IMG/VR virus record: IMGVR_UViG_3300025853_000412
Coordinates: 1 to 30,788 of that record
Strand: one strand, 5' to 3'
Length of the DNA stretch: 30,788 nt
Source: a virus
Below are positions 20,347 through 30,209 of the stretch, one piece after another (positions within the stretch are counted from its first letter, which is position 1; each line of letters begins with the position of its first letter). The notes under the pieces are model-generated. The model ran no database searches and had not been told where the DNA came from. It worked only from the letters and a program-made list of their open reading frames with translations. The position numbers and the translations under genes are program-made.

Positions 20347-21105
20347 TTAAGTTACTAGAATCTGCATACAATCTTCTACAACAGACGCGTATGTCACTGT
20401 ATTTGTTGTGTTGAAGTAGTTTGCTATTTTGATCGTAATCTCATCACCAATAGCAGGGGTAATGGTTTTCTTTAACCACAACGTGTCACCGTTAGCAGTA
20501 GGGCTAGAGCTTTCAACATATAGATAATAACCATTACCAAGCTGACCTATGGAATTACTGTCAAAATCTGGTGAAGAAACAATACCGTTAGCCATACCCG
20601 TCTGAGATGAGCCTGTACCCTGCCTATCAATATTCCATCTTTCAGCCGTTGTGCCAATAGCTACGGTGGTAAAGGTTAAACCTGTCGGGCTAGTTCCTGG
20701 CGTAACACCTGCTGTTGTTGTTGACCAACCAGACCAAGACGAATCTCTGTAGGTTTCTGTTGTTGATCCGAATTTAATCTCAACACCCGCAATCGTCATG
20801 TCTTTATAGAAAGCTTGACCACTACCTTGTAATACAAAACCGATGTAAATATCGTGAGAGGTTGCATCAGCCGTAGTAAAGAAACGATTTACTCCGTAAG
20901 GCTCAGTGCTGTTGTTTGTAGTACTAAGCTCATAAGCTGCTGGAGTCCATTCAGTAGAAGTATCTAATACTAACTCAGCCGTATAGTTACCCCAGTTCTT
21001 ATCGTTTTGTCTACGGATAGCTTCTTCTAACGACCAAACACCAGAGGCGGTTACACGAGTATCCTCTGGTTCATGTCCAATGAAGCCGCCTGTACGAGCT
21101 AACAT
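20347..21105 (-). CDS. Tail or fibre-associated structural protein
   Basis: A 252-residue beta-rich protein. It starts with MLARTGGFIGHEPEDTRVTA and SGVWSLEEAIRRQNDKNWGN; the SGVWSLEEA motif recurs in structural proteins of marine phages near fibres. The rest is Ser/Thr/Gly-rich with strands, and contains DSSWSGWSTTTAG and GTSPTGLTF. It is probably a receptor-binding or fibre-tip protein. It overlaps the 119-residue protein upstream by one base. Confidence 0.55.
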   Translation of the reverse strand: MLARTGGFIGHEPEDTRVTASGVWSLEEAIRRQNDKNWGNYTAELVLDTSTEWTPAAYELSTTNNSTEPYGVNRFFTTADATSHDIYIGFVLQGSGQAFYKDMTIAGVEIKFGSTTETYRDSSWSGWSTTTAGVTPGTSPTGLTFTTVAIGTTAERWNIDRQGTGSSQTGMANGIVSSPDFDSNSIGQLGNGYYLYVESSSPTANGDTLWLKKTITPAIGDEITIKIANYFNTTNTVTYASVVEDCMQILVT

Positions 21106-21464
21106 TATGAGTAATCCTCATAGGCAACATTAAGATGAATCCCAGAAGCACTAGCTACTGCTTGTAGCGTATGGGATTCTAATAAATATATTGGAGCTTC
21201 TTTTGTAATAATCACTACAGTTGCATTTGCAGGGATAGTTAGTTCATGCACTAAAGTTCTTTCGATACCTGGGTTATCTACCTGCATCTCTAATGTAATG
21301 CTTGATGCTGTTGTGTTACACGCATAAAGACTAACAATCTTTCTTACGTTATCGGTTGAAGGCGCATTTACAACAGTACCCATCGGCAAAGTCGAAGTAC
21401 CTACGATTACGCCTGTCCACGATCCTAAAGAACTTGTTGCTTGAAGTAAATTTGGGTTTGCCAT
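21105..21464 (-). CDS. Small structural protein beside the fibre
   Basis: A 119-residue beta-sandwich-like protein (MANPNLLQATSSLGSWTGVI, then VSLYACNTTASSITLEMQVDNPG, then ELTIPANATVVIITKEAPIYLLE and a final strand HLNVAYEDYS). The pattern of a single small Ig-like module is common next to phage tail fibres. No named family. Ten bases separate it from the tail fibre gene upstream. Confidence 0.5.
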   Translation of the reverse strand: MANPNLLQATSSLGSWTGVIVGTSTLPMGTVVNAPSTDNVRKIVSLYACNTTASSITLEMQVDNPGIERTLVHELTIPANATVVIITKEAPIYLLESHTLQAVASASGIHLNVAYEDYS

Positions 21465-21473
21465 TGTATTTTC

Positions 21474-23918
21474 CTATCCGAATAAATTAGCCATGACCAT
21501 AGCGTGTGCTCGGGTATCTACCCCATCTACTGTTACGCCATCTGTTGCAGCAGTGCCGGTGACTGTTACGCCTGTGTCAGAAGTTTCAAACTTTGAGTTG
21601 TTGTCGTAGTAAAGATAAGCGGCTCCATTTGGTACAAAACTAGCCATTAATTCGCTGCCAATAACACCGGCACCGTTTTTTATGGTAAAACTACCACCAT
21701 CACAAGTAATATAACCTTGATTATCGAAATGTAGCTCACCCCATGTTGAACTCAGATATGAGCCAGTGCTTATTTCTAAGTCATTGTCAGCACCAAAGAT
21801 AGCTTTGTCGGTATCGCCAAAAGTAACGTTATTGCCATTAGAGTCTAAATCACCACCAAGTTGCGGTGTAGTATCGTCAACCAAATCCTGCATCGCAGAG
21901 TCAGCAGTCGTACCCTGAGCTGCGGTAGCGTAGTCACTAGATTCAGTATAAGCAGCACTACCAAGACCTAAAGCAGACTTTAATGTGGTTTCAGCAGTAG
22001 CATCATCATCGATGGCAGTAGCAATCTCTTGTGCTGTCTGATCTGCTGTTGCACCTGATTCAATACCATCTAGCTTTGTTTCATCAGCCGTTGTGAATGA
22101 AGCAGTGGTTCCTGCCAATACTGAGCTATATGCCTGTACTGATACACCAATATCAGATGACTGTAATGCAGAGTCAGCAGTTGCACCTTGAGCCGCTGTG
22201 GCATAGTCAGCAGAGTCAAAGGCTTTAACCTGAGCAAGGTTAGTAACCTCACTATCCATCAAAGCGCCAGCAGCAGTAACGTTAGCGGTATCAGTGACAT
22301 CTGCACCTGCCTCAATTCCATCGAGCTTTGCGCCATCAACTGATACATCACGACCATCAACAGTTTCACTGCCTGTCATTACGATGTTGCCACCGTTCAA
22401 GGTGAAGTCACCTGTAATGGTATCGCCAGTATTTAATATGAACGCATCATCTACGTTAAAGGTAGTGCCATCTAATGAGATGTTAGTACCTGCGGTATAT
22501 ACAGCGGTTTCAGCAATCTGAGTGAAAGTAATATCAGTGGTGCCAAAGGTGATCACGCCAGATGTATTCATGACATACAGCTCACCAGCACCCGTATTAC
22601 CTTCTTTTACAAAGTAAGCATCACCCTCGCCAAGAGCGTCTTGATCTGAAGCACCATAGCTATCAGCATCAGTTGCACGAGTTAATACCCAGGCAGTAGA
22701 ACCATCACCTACGGTGGTAACAGTGTAAATACCATTTTGTGTCGCATCAGTTTGTGCATAAATAAGAACACGATCATTCAGTGATAGTGCGATGCCATCG
22801 ATTGTGATAGCGGCTAATGTTCCTGCGTTGGTTAGTGTCGCACCAACACCATCAGTACCGTTATCATAAGTAACTGTTAGAGCTGTTGGGGATTCAACAC
22901 GAACAGGCGTATGGTAGTGAATACCTGCGGCTGCAATCGTATCAACATAAGACTTAGTAGCAGCATGTAGAGAACTTGTTGGATCACCGTCTAGCGTCAG
23001 CTTTCCAGTCATGGTATCGCCAGCAACAGCAACATAAGTACTAGGAATCGCGCTTACATCTACACCATCAACGGTACTTGTTACTTCAATGTTGCCATTT
23101 ACTTTGATGCCGTTTAAGCGTGTTTCAAATACCTTAGATGCAGTACCACTAGAAACATAATATAAATTCGTTGAGTATTTTGCGGGGCTTGCATGAAACT
23201 CAGTTGCGATAAACTTAGCGCCACCTGAAGTTTGAACGGTAAATGGGTAGTCTACCGTTGTCGTACCTTCAACAGTCAAATCACCTGTAATGGTGTCGCC
23301 AGCTTTCTCTACATAAACAGCACCATTGATGCCATCTGCAACAGTATTTACATCAGCGATGTTGTCTGAAACTGTATTGATATCAGCGATATTGTCAGCA
23401 ACCGTATCGAAGTTTACCGTTAATGGGCCAGCCTCAGGATTGCCTGTAGTGGCATTAAATGACATTACCCGACCAGCTCGACTTGTCTTGCCAGGTAACT
23501 CCATATCAATGTTAGTAGGATCAGTTACAGGCGCTCTAACTGAGCGTAAAACACCATCAGCATTCTGCTGAGCAAAGATGGTCTGATAGTCGAACTCATC
23601 ATTCAGGGTATTAGCAAACAGATCACCACCTGTTGTGAAGTCTGTCTGACGCTCAATCCCTTTATCACCAACGATTGCTATGGTGTCAGAAGAGGTAGGG
23701 GCTGTGGATAACTGCCCACCAAGAACCAACGTAACCGAGCCTGTACCGTCAGCATTAATAGTAACGGTGTAATCAGTCGTCAGGGCTAACAGCGTTGAAT
23801 TAACGTGAACACTGATATTGTCCTCATTGATGATCTCAAATGAGAAAGAGAACGGCCCTGTCGTGCTGTTACCAGCATAGACAATCCGGCGTAGTACGTC
23901 TGAGATTTGAATGGTCAC
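21474..23918 (-). CDS. T7-type tail fibre protein
   Basis: An 814-residue fibre. Residues 1-150 match the T7 gp17 N-terminal domain that binds the tail: ISDVLRRIVYAGNSTTGPFSFSFEII, later IERQTDFTTGGDLFANTLNDEFDYQTIFAQQ. The shaft carries phage-fibre repeats (GDTITGDLTVEG, GDTMTGKLTLDGDPTSSLHAATKSYVD). A middle module with NGIYTVTTVGDGSTAWVLTRATDADS is shared by many phage fibres. Repeats SDYATAAQGTTADSA follow, and a C-terminal receptor-binding end closes it. Starts at GTG 23918 with AGGAG upstream. No intramolecular chaperone signature was seen. Confidence 0.9.
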   Translation of the reverse strand: MTIQISDVLRRIVYAGNSTTGPFSFSFEIINEDNISVHVNSTLLALTTDYTVTINADGTGSVTLVLGGQLSTAPTSSDTIAIVGDKGIERQTDFTTGGDLFANTLNDEFDYQTIFAQQNADGVLRSVRAPVTDPTNIDMELPGKTSRAGRVMSFNATTGNPEAGPLTVNFDTVADNIADINTVSDNIADVNTVADGINGAVYVEKAGDTITGDLTVEGTTTVDYPFTVQTSGGAKFIATEFHASPAKYSTNLYYVSSGTASKVFETRLNGIKVNGNIEVTSTVDGVDVSAIPSTYVAVAGDTMTGKLTLDGDPTSSLHAATKSYVDTIAAAGIHYHTPVRVESPTALTVTYDNGTDGVGATLTNAGTLAAITIDGIALSLNDRVLIYAQTDATQNGIYTVTTVGDGSTAWVLTRATDADSYGASDQDALGEGDAYFVKEGNTGAGELYVMNTSGVITFGTTDITFTQIAETAVYTAGTNISLDGTTFNVDDAFILNTGDTITGDFTLNGGNIVMTGSETVDGRDVSVDGAKLDGIEAGADVTDTANVTAAGALMDSEVTNLAQVKAFDSADYATAAQGATADSALQSSDIGVSVQAYSSVLAGTTASFTTADETKLDGIESGATADQTAQEIATAIDDDATAETTLKSALGLGSAAYTESSDYATAAQGTTADSAMQDLVDDTTPQLGGDLDSNGNNVTFGDTDKAIFGADNDLEISTGSYLSSTWGELHFDNQGYITCDGGSFTIKNGAGVIGSELMASFVPNGAAYLYYDNNSKFETSDTGVTVTGTAATDGVTVDGVDTRAHAMVMANLFG
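21895..22215. repeat. Imperfect DNA repeat in fibre gene
   Basis: A segment of about 45 bases at about 21895-21940 recurs with a few changes at about 22155-22200 (shared core GCAGAGTCAGCAGT, then CCYTGAGC). It encodes the YATAAQGxTADSA repeat of the fibre. Such repeats allow slippage or recombination that changes fibre length. Confidence 0.6.
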
Positions 23919-23974
23919 TTATGCTCTCCTAAAGCTCGCATAATACACTTAGCAATCATAGAGTTAAAACACAT
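23915..23974 (-). CDS. Tiny coupling ORF before the tail fibre
   Basis: A 19-residue frame, MCFNSMIAKCIMRALGEHK, whose ATG (23974) overlaps the stop of the large virion gene (TAATG) and whose stop overlaps the fibre GTG (GTGA). It exactly fills the 55-base gap between two genes. It could couple translation of the fibre or encode a micropeptide. No upstream ribosome site of its own is clear. Confidence 0.35.
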   Translation of the reverse strand: MCFNSMIAKCIMRALGEHK

Positions 23975-26814
23975 TATGGAAGCATCGCCTCAATTCTTGA
24001 TTCGATCTTCATCTCTTTGCCAGCCTTCTTAATATCAGCGCCCATAACCAAGCCAATCTCTTCATCTAAGAGTTGCTGTTTAGCATCTTTGTAGAAGTCA
24101 GAAATAACTTGCTTAATGTACTTTTGAGCCGCTAGAGGATCATCTTGAGCCATTGACATGAACGCATTGTCGTAAGGAAGCTCAGCAATCGAGTCTTCTA
24201 GGGTCTTGCCGTACTCGTTAGGCTCAGAGGTAGCTAGCTCAATCCAACGGTTGTACTGACTAGGAGTCAGCTCAACACCATCAATCTTGCGCTTAGGCTT
24301 GTACTGGCCTACATCAAATACATTGATGACATCGTATGCTGGGCTATATTTCTGCTCAGAAATGCGGAATGGGAAAGCTCTCATCCAAGCGCTAGAAGCT
24401 GCATGAGTCAGTTGCTCACCTGTAATCGGGTCTAACTGCTGTGGCACTTTGCCACTAAGGAATGGATTGCGAGACTTGTACTGCGCTAATGAGTCAATAA
24501 AGCCCTTAGCTACAGGATTCAGATCGTCATATTCCTCAATATCAGCACGAGGAATGCGACGCTCAGGATTGAGTACACGATCTGTGTAAGCAATTAGAGA
24601 GCTGTAAGCACCAGCAGGAGTGCCACCAATAGCAACCTCACCTGCTTGCTCAGACAGACGCTTGATTACACTAGCGTAATAATCAGCACCTTCTTTGCCT
24701 CGACCCACGAAAGTCTGCATGATTTCAGAGATACCTGAAACCATTGGCAGCTCAGAGACATAATCGCTAGTACCGATAACAAGACCCATCATCAAGTCTT
24801 CCATGTTCTTAGCATCAGGCTCCATGATGCTGTACTCACCAAGAGTTGCGCCCATACCCATTAATGCGCCAATTGGCTCTAATCCTGCGTAAGATACGAA
24901 GACTTTGTTGTTGCCAGAGGTAACGGTTGTATACTTTCTGAACTCAGCTAATGTGTCCTCAGATACATCACCCGCATCAAATACGATACTGTATGGTTGC
25001 CAACCAGTAGCCTGAAGCGCTTTCTTCTGATCTGGCGAGAATGGCCCTGCACCTGTGATGCCACCCTCTAATGCTAGAGAGCTAACGCCGTACATCATGC
25101 CAGCACCTAGTGTCATACGAGCCATTACCATGTCACGTCGAATGCCACCAGCAGCCCAGTCTTCACGAACTTTCTTGGAGAGAACAGCAGTAGGTAAACG
25201 CTTGTTCAACTCGATAGCAATGTTGGTAGGAGTACGGATAAATGGAACGTAAATCTTCATCAGCGGGTGCTGAGCAATCTTTTCCATTGACGCTAAATTC
25301 CCCTCTAGCTTACCCGTAAAGGTCATCTCTTCAGAGAAATCAATCGCTTGACGATGCAAGTCATCAGGTGGATCAGCTAATAAATCAGCCATACGCTGCT
25401 GAGCTTTCTGCTCTGCTACAGCAACATCATCACCCATATCTAAGAACTCATTACGAGCCTTAACATATTCACGGTAGCCTAAGCTATTCAGGTGACGACG
25501 ATAGTTGAATGCCTTGAAAAACTCGTCTTCTGCCATCAATGCACGACCTGGCATGGTTACGAACTTACCGTAATACCCCATACCTTTAGCCATAGCCTTC
25601 TGGAAATCAGAAGCGTCATCAGCAACCTCAATAGCAAATGGATCACTAACGGTGCGAGTTTCTAGCTTAGAGCGACCTGTAATCTGCTTATTCTCAGTCC
25701 AGGCTTTCTTGCCTAGAGCTAAGCCTTCACGCATACCCTGACCCATGCTGTACATATCAACAAAGATTTCCTGCTGACGGATGTAATCAGGTGAGTTGAA
25801 TAGAATGTTACGAGTCTTGCCAATCAATGCAGCAGTTTGCTTCTCAGCGAGGTTCAAGCCTGCATAAGCTGCGTTAGCCGTCATATTCTTAATATGGGTG
25901 ACAGGAGAGGACAAAATGCCGTTAATCCATGTCGTAATCCAAATATCCTTGACTCGACCACCAAGAGTGCGCTCAGCGAGCTTGTGAGCCTTCTCAGGGC
26001 CTCCAGCGCTCAAGTAAGCCTTAGCTAGTGCTTGTGCGTCTCCGCGTCCACCAGAGGCTTCTAAGACCTCATCAAGACGGAATCCACGATCTACGTCTGC
26101 TTCACGCGCCTGATTGAAGATAGCCAAAGATCGTGCAACATCAGCTTGCTTGCGTTTAGCACCACGAGCAATAGCGCCCTCAAGAGCTACAGCTTGACGG
26201 AACTCAACTAGAGTTTCATCTGAAACATCGCCAGCCTCAATGCGTTTAGCGAGATCATGTGAGCGTTTACCTGCATCCGTTAATGCAAGCATCATTTTGT
26301 ACACTTCACCAGGATTAGCATTTAGCTTGGCATTAGGGTTAATGATCTTTCTAACGAAAGACTCTGAATAGCCCATTTTTTCGATCTTGCTAGTAAGCTG
26401 ACCGAAATCCATCTTCTCAATCTGACCTGCGCCAGAAGCCTGAGCTACCTGATCAATATGCTGCTTTAGCTCATCAGGGCCATTAATCTTGTTGAGGTTA
26501 AAGATAGTCTCAGGTGGAGTACCCTCAACTGCGCCTGATGTCGGAACAATTTGATCAGGCTCTTCTATCTCAGTTTTACCAACTAGATTAGGGTCTTCCT
26601 TAGTACGCTTAGGTGCTTTGGTAAGAACATCCTTTAGCTTACCCATACCCAAGATAGCCACATCTGTCTCTTCTGGCTCAGGTGCTTCTTCAAGGCCAAC
26701 CTGAGCAATGTCAGAAACCTCTGGCAACAAGTCTTCGGTCATTACGCCATCAATCAAAGCATCTTGCTGCTCTTCTGCTGAAGCGTCTACTAATGGGTCG
26801 ATATTCTCGATCAT
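23974..26814 (-). CDS. Large internal virion protein, gp16-like
   Basis: A 946-residue protein, the largest in the window and in the place of T7 gp16 (before the fibre). The first 130 residues are acidic and disordered. The rest is helical with KMDFGQLTSKIEKMGYSESFVRKIINP near residue 140, a long helical region (TWINGILSSPVTHIKNMTAN near residue 300), and hydrophobic stretches such as MTLGAGMMYGVSSLALEGGITGAG. It is probably ejected with DNA and helps cross the inner membrane. There is no transglycosylase domain here; the lytic part is in the next protein upstream. Confidence 0.7.
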   Translation of the reverse strand: MIENIDPLVDASAEEQQDALIDGVMTEDLLPEVSDIAQVGLEEAPEPEETDVAILGMGKLKDVLTKAPKRTKEDPNLVGKTEIEEPDQIVPTSGAVEGTPPETIFNLNKINGPDELKQHIDQVAQASGAGQIEKMDFGQLTSKIEKMGYSESFVRKIINPNAKLNANPGEVYKMMLALTDAGKRSHDLAKRIEAGDVSDETLVEFRQAVALEGAIARGAKRKQADVARSLAIFNQAREADVDRGFRLDEVLEASGGRGDAQALAKAYLSAGGPEKAHKLAERTLGGRVKDIWITTWINGILSSPVTHIKNMTANAAYAGLNLAEKQTAALIGKTRNILFNSPDYIRQQEIFVDMYSMGQGMREGLALGKKAWTENKQITGRSKLETRTVSDPFAIEVADDASDFQKAMAKGMGYYGKFVTMPGRALMAEDEFFKAFNYRRHLNSLGYREYVKARNEFLDMGDDVAVAEQKAQQRMADLLADPPDDLHRQAIDFSEEMTFTGKLEGNLASMEKIAQHPLMKIYVPFIRTPTNIAIELNKRLPTAVLSKKVREDWAAGGIRRDMVMARMTLGAGMMYGVSSLALEGGITGAGPFSPDQKKALQATGWQPYSIVFDAGDVSEDTLAEFRKYTTVTSGNNKVFVSYAGLEPIGALMGMGATLGEYSIMEPDAKNMEDLMMGLVIGTSDYVSELPMVSGISEIMQTFVGRGKEGADYYASVIKRLSEQAGEVAIGGTPAGAYSSLIAYTDRVLNPERRIPRADIEEYDDLNPVAKGFIDSLAQYKSRNPFLSGKVPQQLDPITGEQLTHAASSAWMRAFPFRISEQKYSPAYDVINVFDVGQYKPKRKIDGVELTPSQYNRWIELATSEPNEYGKTLEDSIAELPYDNAFMSMAQDDPLAAQKYIKQVISDFYKDAKQQLLDEEIGLVMGADIKKAGKEMKIESRIEAMLP

Positions 26815-27923
26815 TGTGGGATTCCTGCTACGTTAGCGTCTGCTAATGGCAATTCATTTTGCACATCGCGTAAACCTTTAATTATTCCTGCGTAATAAAG
26901 CTCTTTTGCCACTCTATTATCCATTCCAGCAGTATACTTGCGATTATCTTTACGACGCATTTCTTTAGCGAAACGCTTTACATCTTGATCTGCGGCAGCT
27001 TTAAGTACAGCAGTCCAACTTTTACCAGCCTTAGTGCCGCCTACGTTGTAGGCTAAAGATGACAATGCTTGACGATATGGCTCACCTAACTGATCCCAAG
27101 ATGTAGCAATATTCGCTAATTTTCCATCCCAGTGCTTTCTAGCTGCTGTAACATTCTTCTGCATATCAGCTTCAAGAATCTTCAATCCATCAGCTTCAGA
27201 GATTTCAATGTAGTTACCTTGAGCATCCTTAAATGGAATGCCGTGAATCTTGCCTGAACGCTCTTCAGCTTTAGTAATCTTGTGGCCAAAACCAATGTCT
27301 TTAGATCGTTGAGCTTCTGGCTTATTAGCTTCTCTAGCATCAGCAGTAGGAACTGCTAAGCCACCATGCCAAGTTTCCATTTGATCAGCTAATGCTTGAT
27401 TGAATTCTTGATTGGTTGCACCTTCTACTGTCGGAGCCACTACTGCTGCACCAGCGCCACCGGCCTGTGCTACAGCTTTAGGGCCTTTCTTAACGACTGT
27501 GCGTATAGCATTAACAACACCACCAGGGCCAAGCATTTCGCCAATAGCGGCTGCTGCTTCTTGATCTTCATTACCTGGAATTTGCGGCATAGCCTCACTA
27601 ACTTCTTCGGTGGTATAAAGTTTAGTCGGCTCAGCCATGCCAGCTAAAAAAGCGTCAGCAGCGCCTTCACCAGCCTCTCTGTCAATAATGTTTTTGATTC
27701 CATAGAATATGCTCTCAATATCGCCACCAGCACCCAATGTGCCAGCTAATGCACCTCGAAGCATTTCGCCCCAAGTACGACCTACACCTTCAGCATAAGC
27801 GCCAACAGAATCATCTGTAGGAACTTCAATGCCTTGCATTGATACCGTTAAAGGGTCTTCACTTGAGAAGCCAATAGAACGTTCCCAATCGTTAAGGAAC
27901 ATATTGTCGAGGTTATCTTCCAT
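26811..27923 (-). CDS. Virion protein with lysozyme-like domain
   Basis: A 370-residue protein. Residues 1-180 are helical with glycine-rich hydrophobic stretches (GGAGAAVVAPTVEG). Residues from about 190 look like a GH24-type (T4 lysozyme-like) muramidase: EANKPEAQRSKDIGFGHKIT, then SGKIHGIPF and LSSLAYNVGGTKAGKSW near residue 290; GFGH and the later AYNVG are the family marks. It would open the peptidoglycan during entry, as gp16 does in T7, or serve in lysis. I cannot name the catalytic Glu with confidence. No separate endolysin gene is visible. Confidence 0.7.
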   Translation of the reverse strand: MEDNLDNMFLNDWERSIGFSSEDPLTVSMQGIEVPTDDSVGAYAEGVGRTWGEMLRGALAGTLGAGGDIESIFYGIKNIIDREAGEGAADAFLAGMAEPTKLYTTEEVSEAMPQIPGNEDQEAAAAIGEMLGPGGVVNAIRTVVKKGPKAVAQAGGAGAAVVAPTVEGATNQEFNQALADQMETWHGGLAVPTADAREANKPEAQRSKDIGFGHKITKAEERSGKIHGIPFKDAQGNYIEISEADGLKILEADMQKNVTAARKHWDGKLANIATSWDQLGEPYRQALSSLAYNVGGTKAGKSWTAVLKAAADQDVKRFAKEMRRKDNRKYTAGMDNRVAKELYYAGIIKGLRDVQNELPLADANVAGIPQ

Positions 27924-29605
27924 TATCGCTCCAGACTCTTAATAGCATTGTTGATAGCGCGTCTAACGCTATCATCCATCTTAATATTCTTTATCAGTGT
28001 TGGATTCTGCATTAACTCAGCCGCTTTAGACTCAAGCTCAGTATCCTCTAAATCAGAGAATGCTGATACTTTGCGTAACGCAGCAGCAATACGCATTTGG
28101 ACAGAAGTAGCTCTTTGCGCTTCAATAGAGTTGACTTTGCGCTGCACTGCTACATCAATCAATTCTTGCAAATTAACATCAGGTGGAGCCTTTAACACTT
28201 CTGACTTTAGCTCAGCCTTCATTTGTGTCTTTTGCTGTGGCTTGAGAGGTAGCTTGTCAATCTCAGCAACAATGCGACGGTTAGCTGCACGAATCTCACG
28301 ATTCTCAGTTTTAACAATACGATCTTGCAGCTTACGAGCCTGAGTCCAGTTAATCTGATTATTCTGCGCTAGATACTTAATAGCCTCATCATTCATCATG
28401 CCATCATCAACAGCAGTCTCTAATTCAAAGATTAGCTCTGCGTTATCTAGCTCTTCACCGATCTTGCCTTCAGCCAACTTCTCAAGATAAGTTCGAGGAG
28501 TCACCATCTCGCCAGCATCAGAATTGTTTTGCCATAACTCGTTAGCAATCTCTTTCTGTCGAGTAGGATCAGCAGTTTCAGCTTCACGCATCAGATCAAT
28601 AGAAATTTGCTTATAGCTTTCTTTCTGTTCTTTCTCTGCCTGGTCTGAAAATTTCTTACGGTCAGCAATCTCTTTAATAAACTTAGACTTAACCTTGTCT
28701 CGCTCATCATCAGACATAACAGCCCAAGAGCTTTCATACTCACCAAGATCATTGTTAATGATGCGCTGATAGGCTTTAGTTGGAGAAGCAGCAAACTTCT
28801 CATCTAACAAACCACGAGTAACACCGTTAATCCGAGCTTCACGCTTAGCTTCTAGTAACTTAGGTAAACGACCCTGTTGGCCCATTGCTACTGCTTGCTC
28901 TTCAATAGGATTGAAAATAGCGCCAATACGATCTTCTGCGCGAATGAGAGATTGAGTTGTAGGATTCCACGAATCACCACGATAGAACTCATCTTCTGCA
29001 AAACGTCTAACTGAGAAAATATCCTCGTCTAGCTTAGCGGCTTGGTTAGCAGCAAAGATTTTAGACTGCTTCTCAGCAACAGACTTGAGGACACCGTTAC
29101 CAGCAGTGGCCATAGAAGCACGAGCTTTGATAGAGGCTTCAGGGCTGAAAGCAGAGATAGTGGCTGCATAGCCATCAATAACGTCTTGAATCTCAACCTG
29201 AGCTTCGTCAAAGCCAATCTGGTTGTTCTCAGCTAGTACTTGTAGCTCACGGAACTTCTTTTGCGCTTCAATCGATAACTGGTTAGCTAACATTGAACCT
29301 TGAGCAGCTTGCAAAGTCTCATCGTAAACATTGCCGCCAGTAAGGGCTGACAACCAAGACTTTTGCTCGCCTTTAGAGGCTACCGCTTCAGCAATCTGAG
29401 CTTCAGTAACAGGATTCTGAGCTGCATATTGCATTGCCTGTTCTTGGGCGTATTCAGTGCCTTCTTTCTTGATAAAAGACTGAAGCTGATCTAATCGACG
29501 ATTAATTGTCTCAAATGATCTAGCGCTCTCTTGCAGGTTTGCAGTCTCTACACGAGGTAGGTCTGCATACATAATTCCGCGTCGTTGATATACAGGTAAA
29601 GCCAT
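27923..29605 (-). CDS. Internal virion protein, gp15-like
   Basis: A 560-residue protein, almost wholly alpha-helical, Ala/Glu/Gln/Lys-rich, in the place of T7 gp15. It starts MALPVYQRRGIMYADLPRVE and continues with NLQESARSFETINRRLDQLQSFIKK, a pattern common in podovirus internal core proteins. It is probably part of the core stack inside the head and of the ejection conduit. It overlaps the lysozyme gene by one base. Confidence 0.75.
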   Translation of the reverse strand: MALPVYQRRGIMYADLPRVETANLQESARSFETINRRLDQLQSFIKKEGTEYAQEQAMQYAAQNPVTEAQIAEAVASKGEQKSWLSALTGGNVYDETLQAAQGSMLANQLSIEAQKKFRELQVLAENNQIGFDEAQVEIQDVIDGYAATISAFSPEASIKARASMATAGNGVLKSVAEKQSKIFAANQAAKLDEDIFSVRRFAEDEFYRGDSWNPTTQSLIRAEDRIGAIFNPIEEQAVAMGQQGRLPKLLEAKREARINGVTRGLLDEKFAASPTKAYQRIINNDLGEYESSWAVMSDDERDKVKSKFIKEIADRKKFSDQAEKEQKESYKQISIDLMREAETADPTRQKEIANELWQNNSDAGEMVTPRTYLEKLAEGKIGEELDNAELIFELETAVDDGMMNDEAIKYLAQNNQINWTQARKLQDRIVKTENREIRAANRRIVAEIDKLPLKPQQKTQMKAELKSEVLKAPPDVNLQELIDVAVQRKVNSIEAQRATSVQMRIAAALRKVSAFSDLEDTELESKAAELMQNPTLIKNIKMDDSVRRAINNAIKSLER

Positions 29606-29615
29606 TTATTATTCC

Positions 29616-30209
29616 TTACGGCGCAAATGCCAATGGGTTTGTGCCATACATCATGGTTCCACCAGTACCAGTGCCAACAACAGTTCCCGTCATTTGATAT
29701 GAACTGCCAACAACAGCAGGGTTAGTAGGCCCAGTAACAGGAGCACCAACACCTCCAGCACCTGGAGTAGACAACGAGTTATACATAAAGGCACCTTGAG
29801 CAACAGAGATTGCCGCATTCAAATATGCTGACTTCATTGCTTGCTTACCAGCAGCTTGTAGTGATTGACTCTGAGCCAAACCACCAGCAATCGCCATGTC
29901 AGCATTCTCAAGACCTAAGTTGTATTCTTCGCCAGCCTGAAATGCGTTCCATTGATCTACCGTCATTGGAGAGCCTGAGAATGGGTCAATGCCACCAGCA
30001 GCAGAACGAGCCACTAATGAGCCAGCCATGCGTCGTTGATTCTCTAAAACACCCAATGCTTGCTGACTGTAGTTCAGTGCATTCTGACGACCTTGAAGTT
30101 CAGCTTGCTTAGCCTTTATTTTGTACTGAGCTTGCTGAAATCTTCCTTGCTGAATAGAGCTAACTGCTTGTAAGCCCGATGCAACGGCTGCTGCTATTGC
30201 CCAACTCAT
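29616..30209 (-). CDS. Internal virion protein, gp14-like
   Basis: A 197-residue Ala/Gln/Gly-rich protein that follows tail tube B, the position of T7 gp14. It starts MSWAIAAAVASGLQAVSSIQ with a hydrophobic N-terminal helix, then a long coil (QAQYKIKAKQAELQGRQNALNYSQQALGVLENQRRM) and SAAGGIDPFSGSPMTVDQ, which is well conserved in such proteins. The end is Gly/Thr-rich. It is expected to reach the outer membrane during DNA ejection. It overlaps tail tube B by one base. Confidence 0.8.
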   Translation of the reverse strand: MSWAIAAAVASGLQAVSSIQQGRFQQAQYKIKAKQAELQGRQNALNYSQQALGVLENQRRMAGSLVARSAAGGIDPFSGSPMTVDQWNAFQAGEEYNLGLENADMAIAGGLAQSQSLQAAGKQAMKSAYLNAAISVAQGAFMYNSLSTPGAGGVGAPVTGPTNPAVVGSSYQMTGTVVGTGTGGTMMYGTNPLAFAP

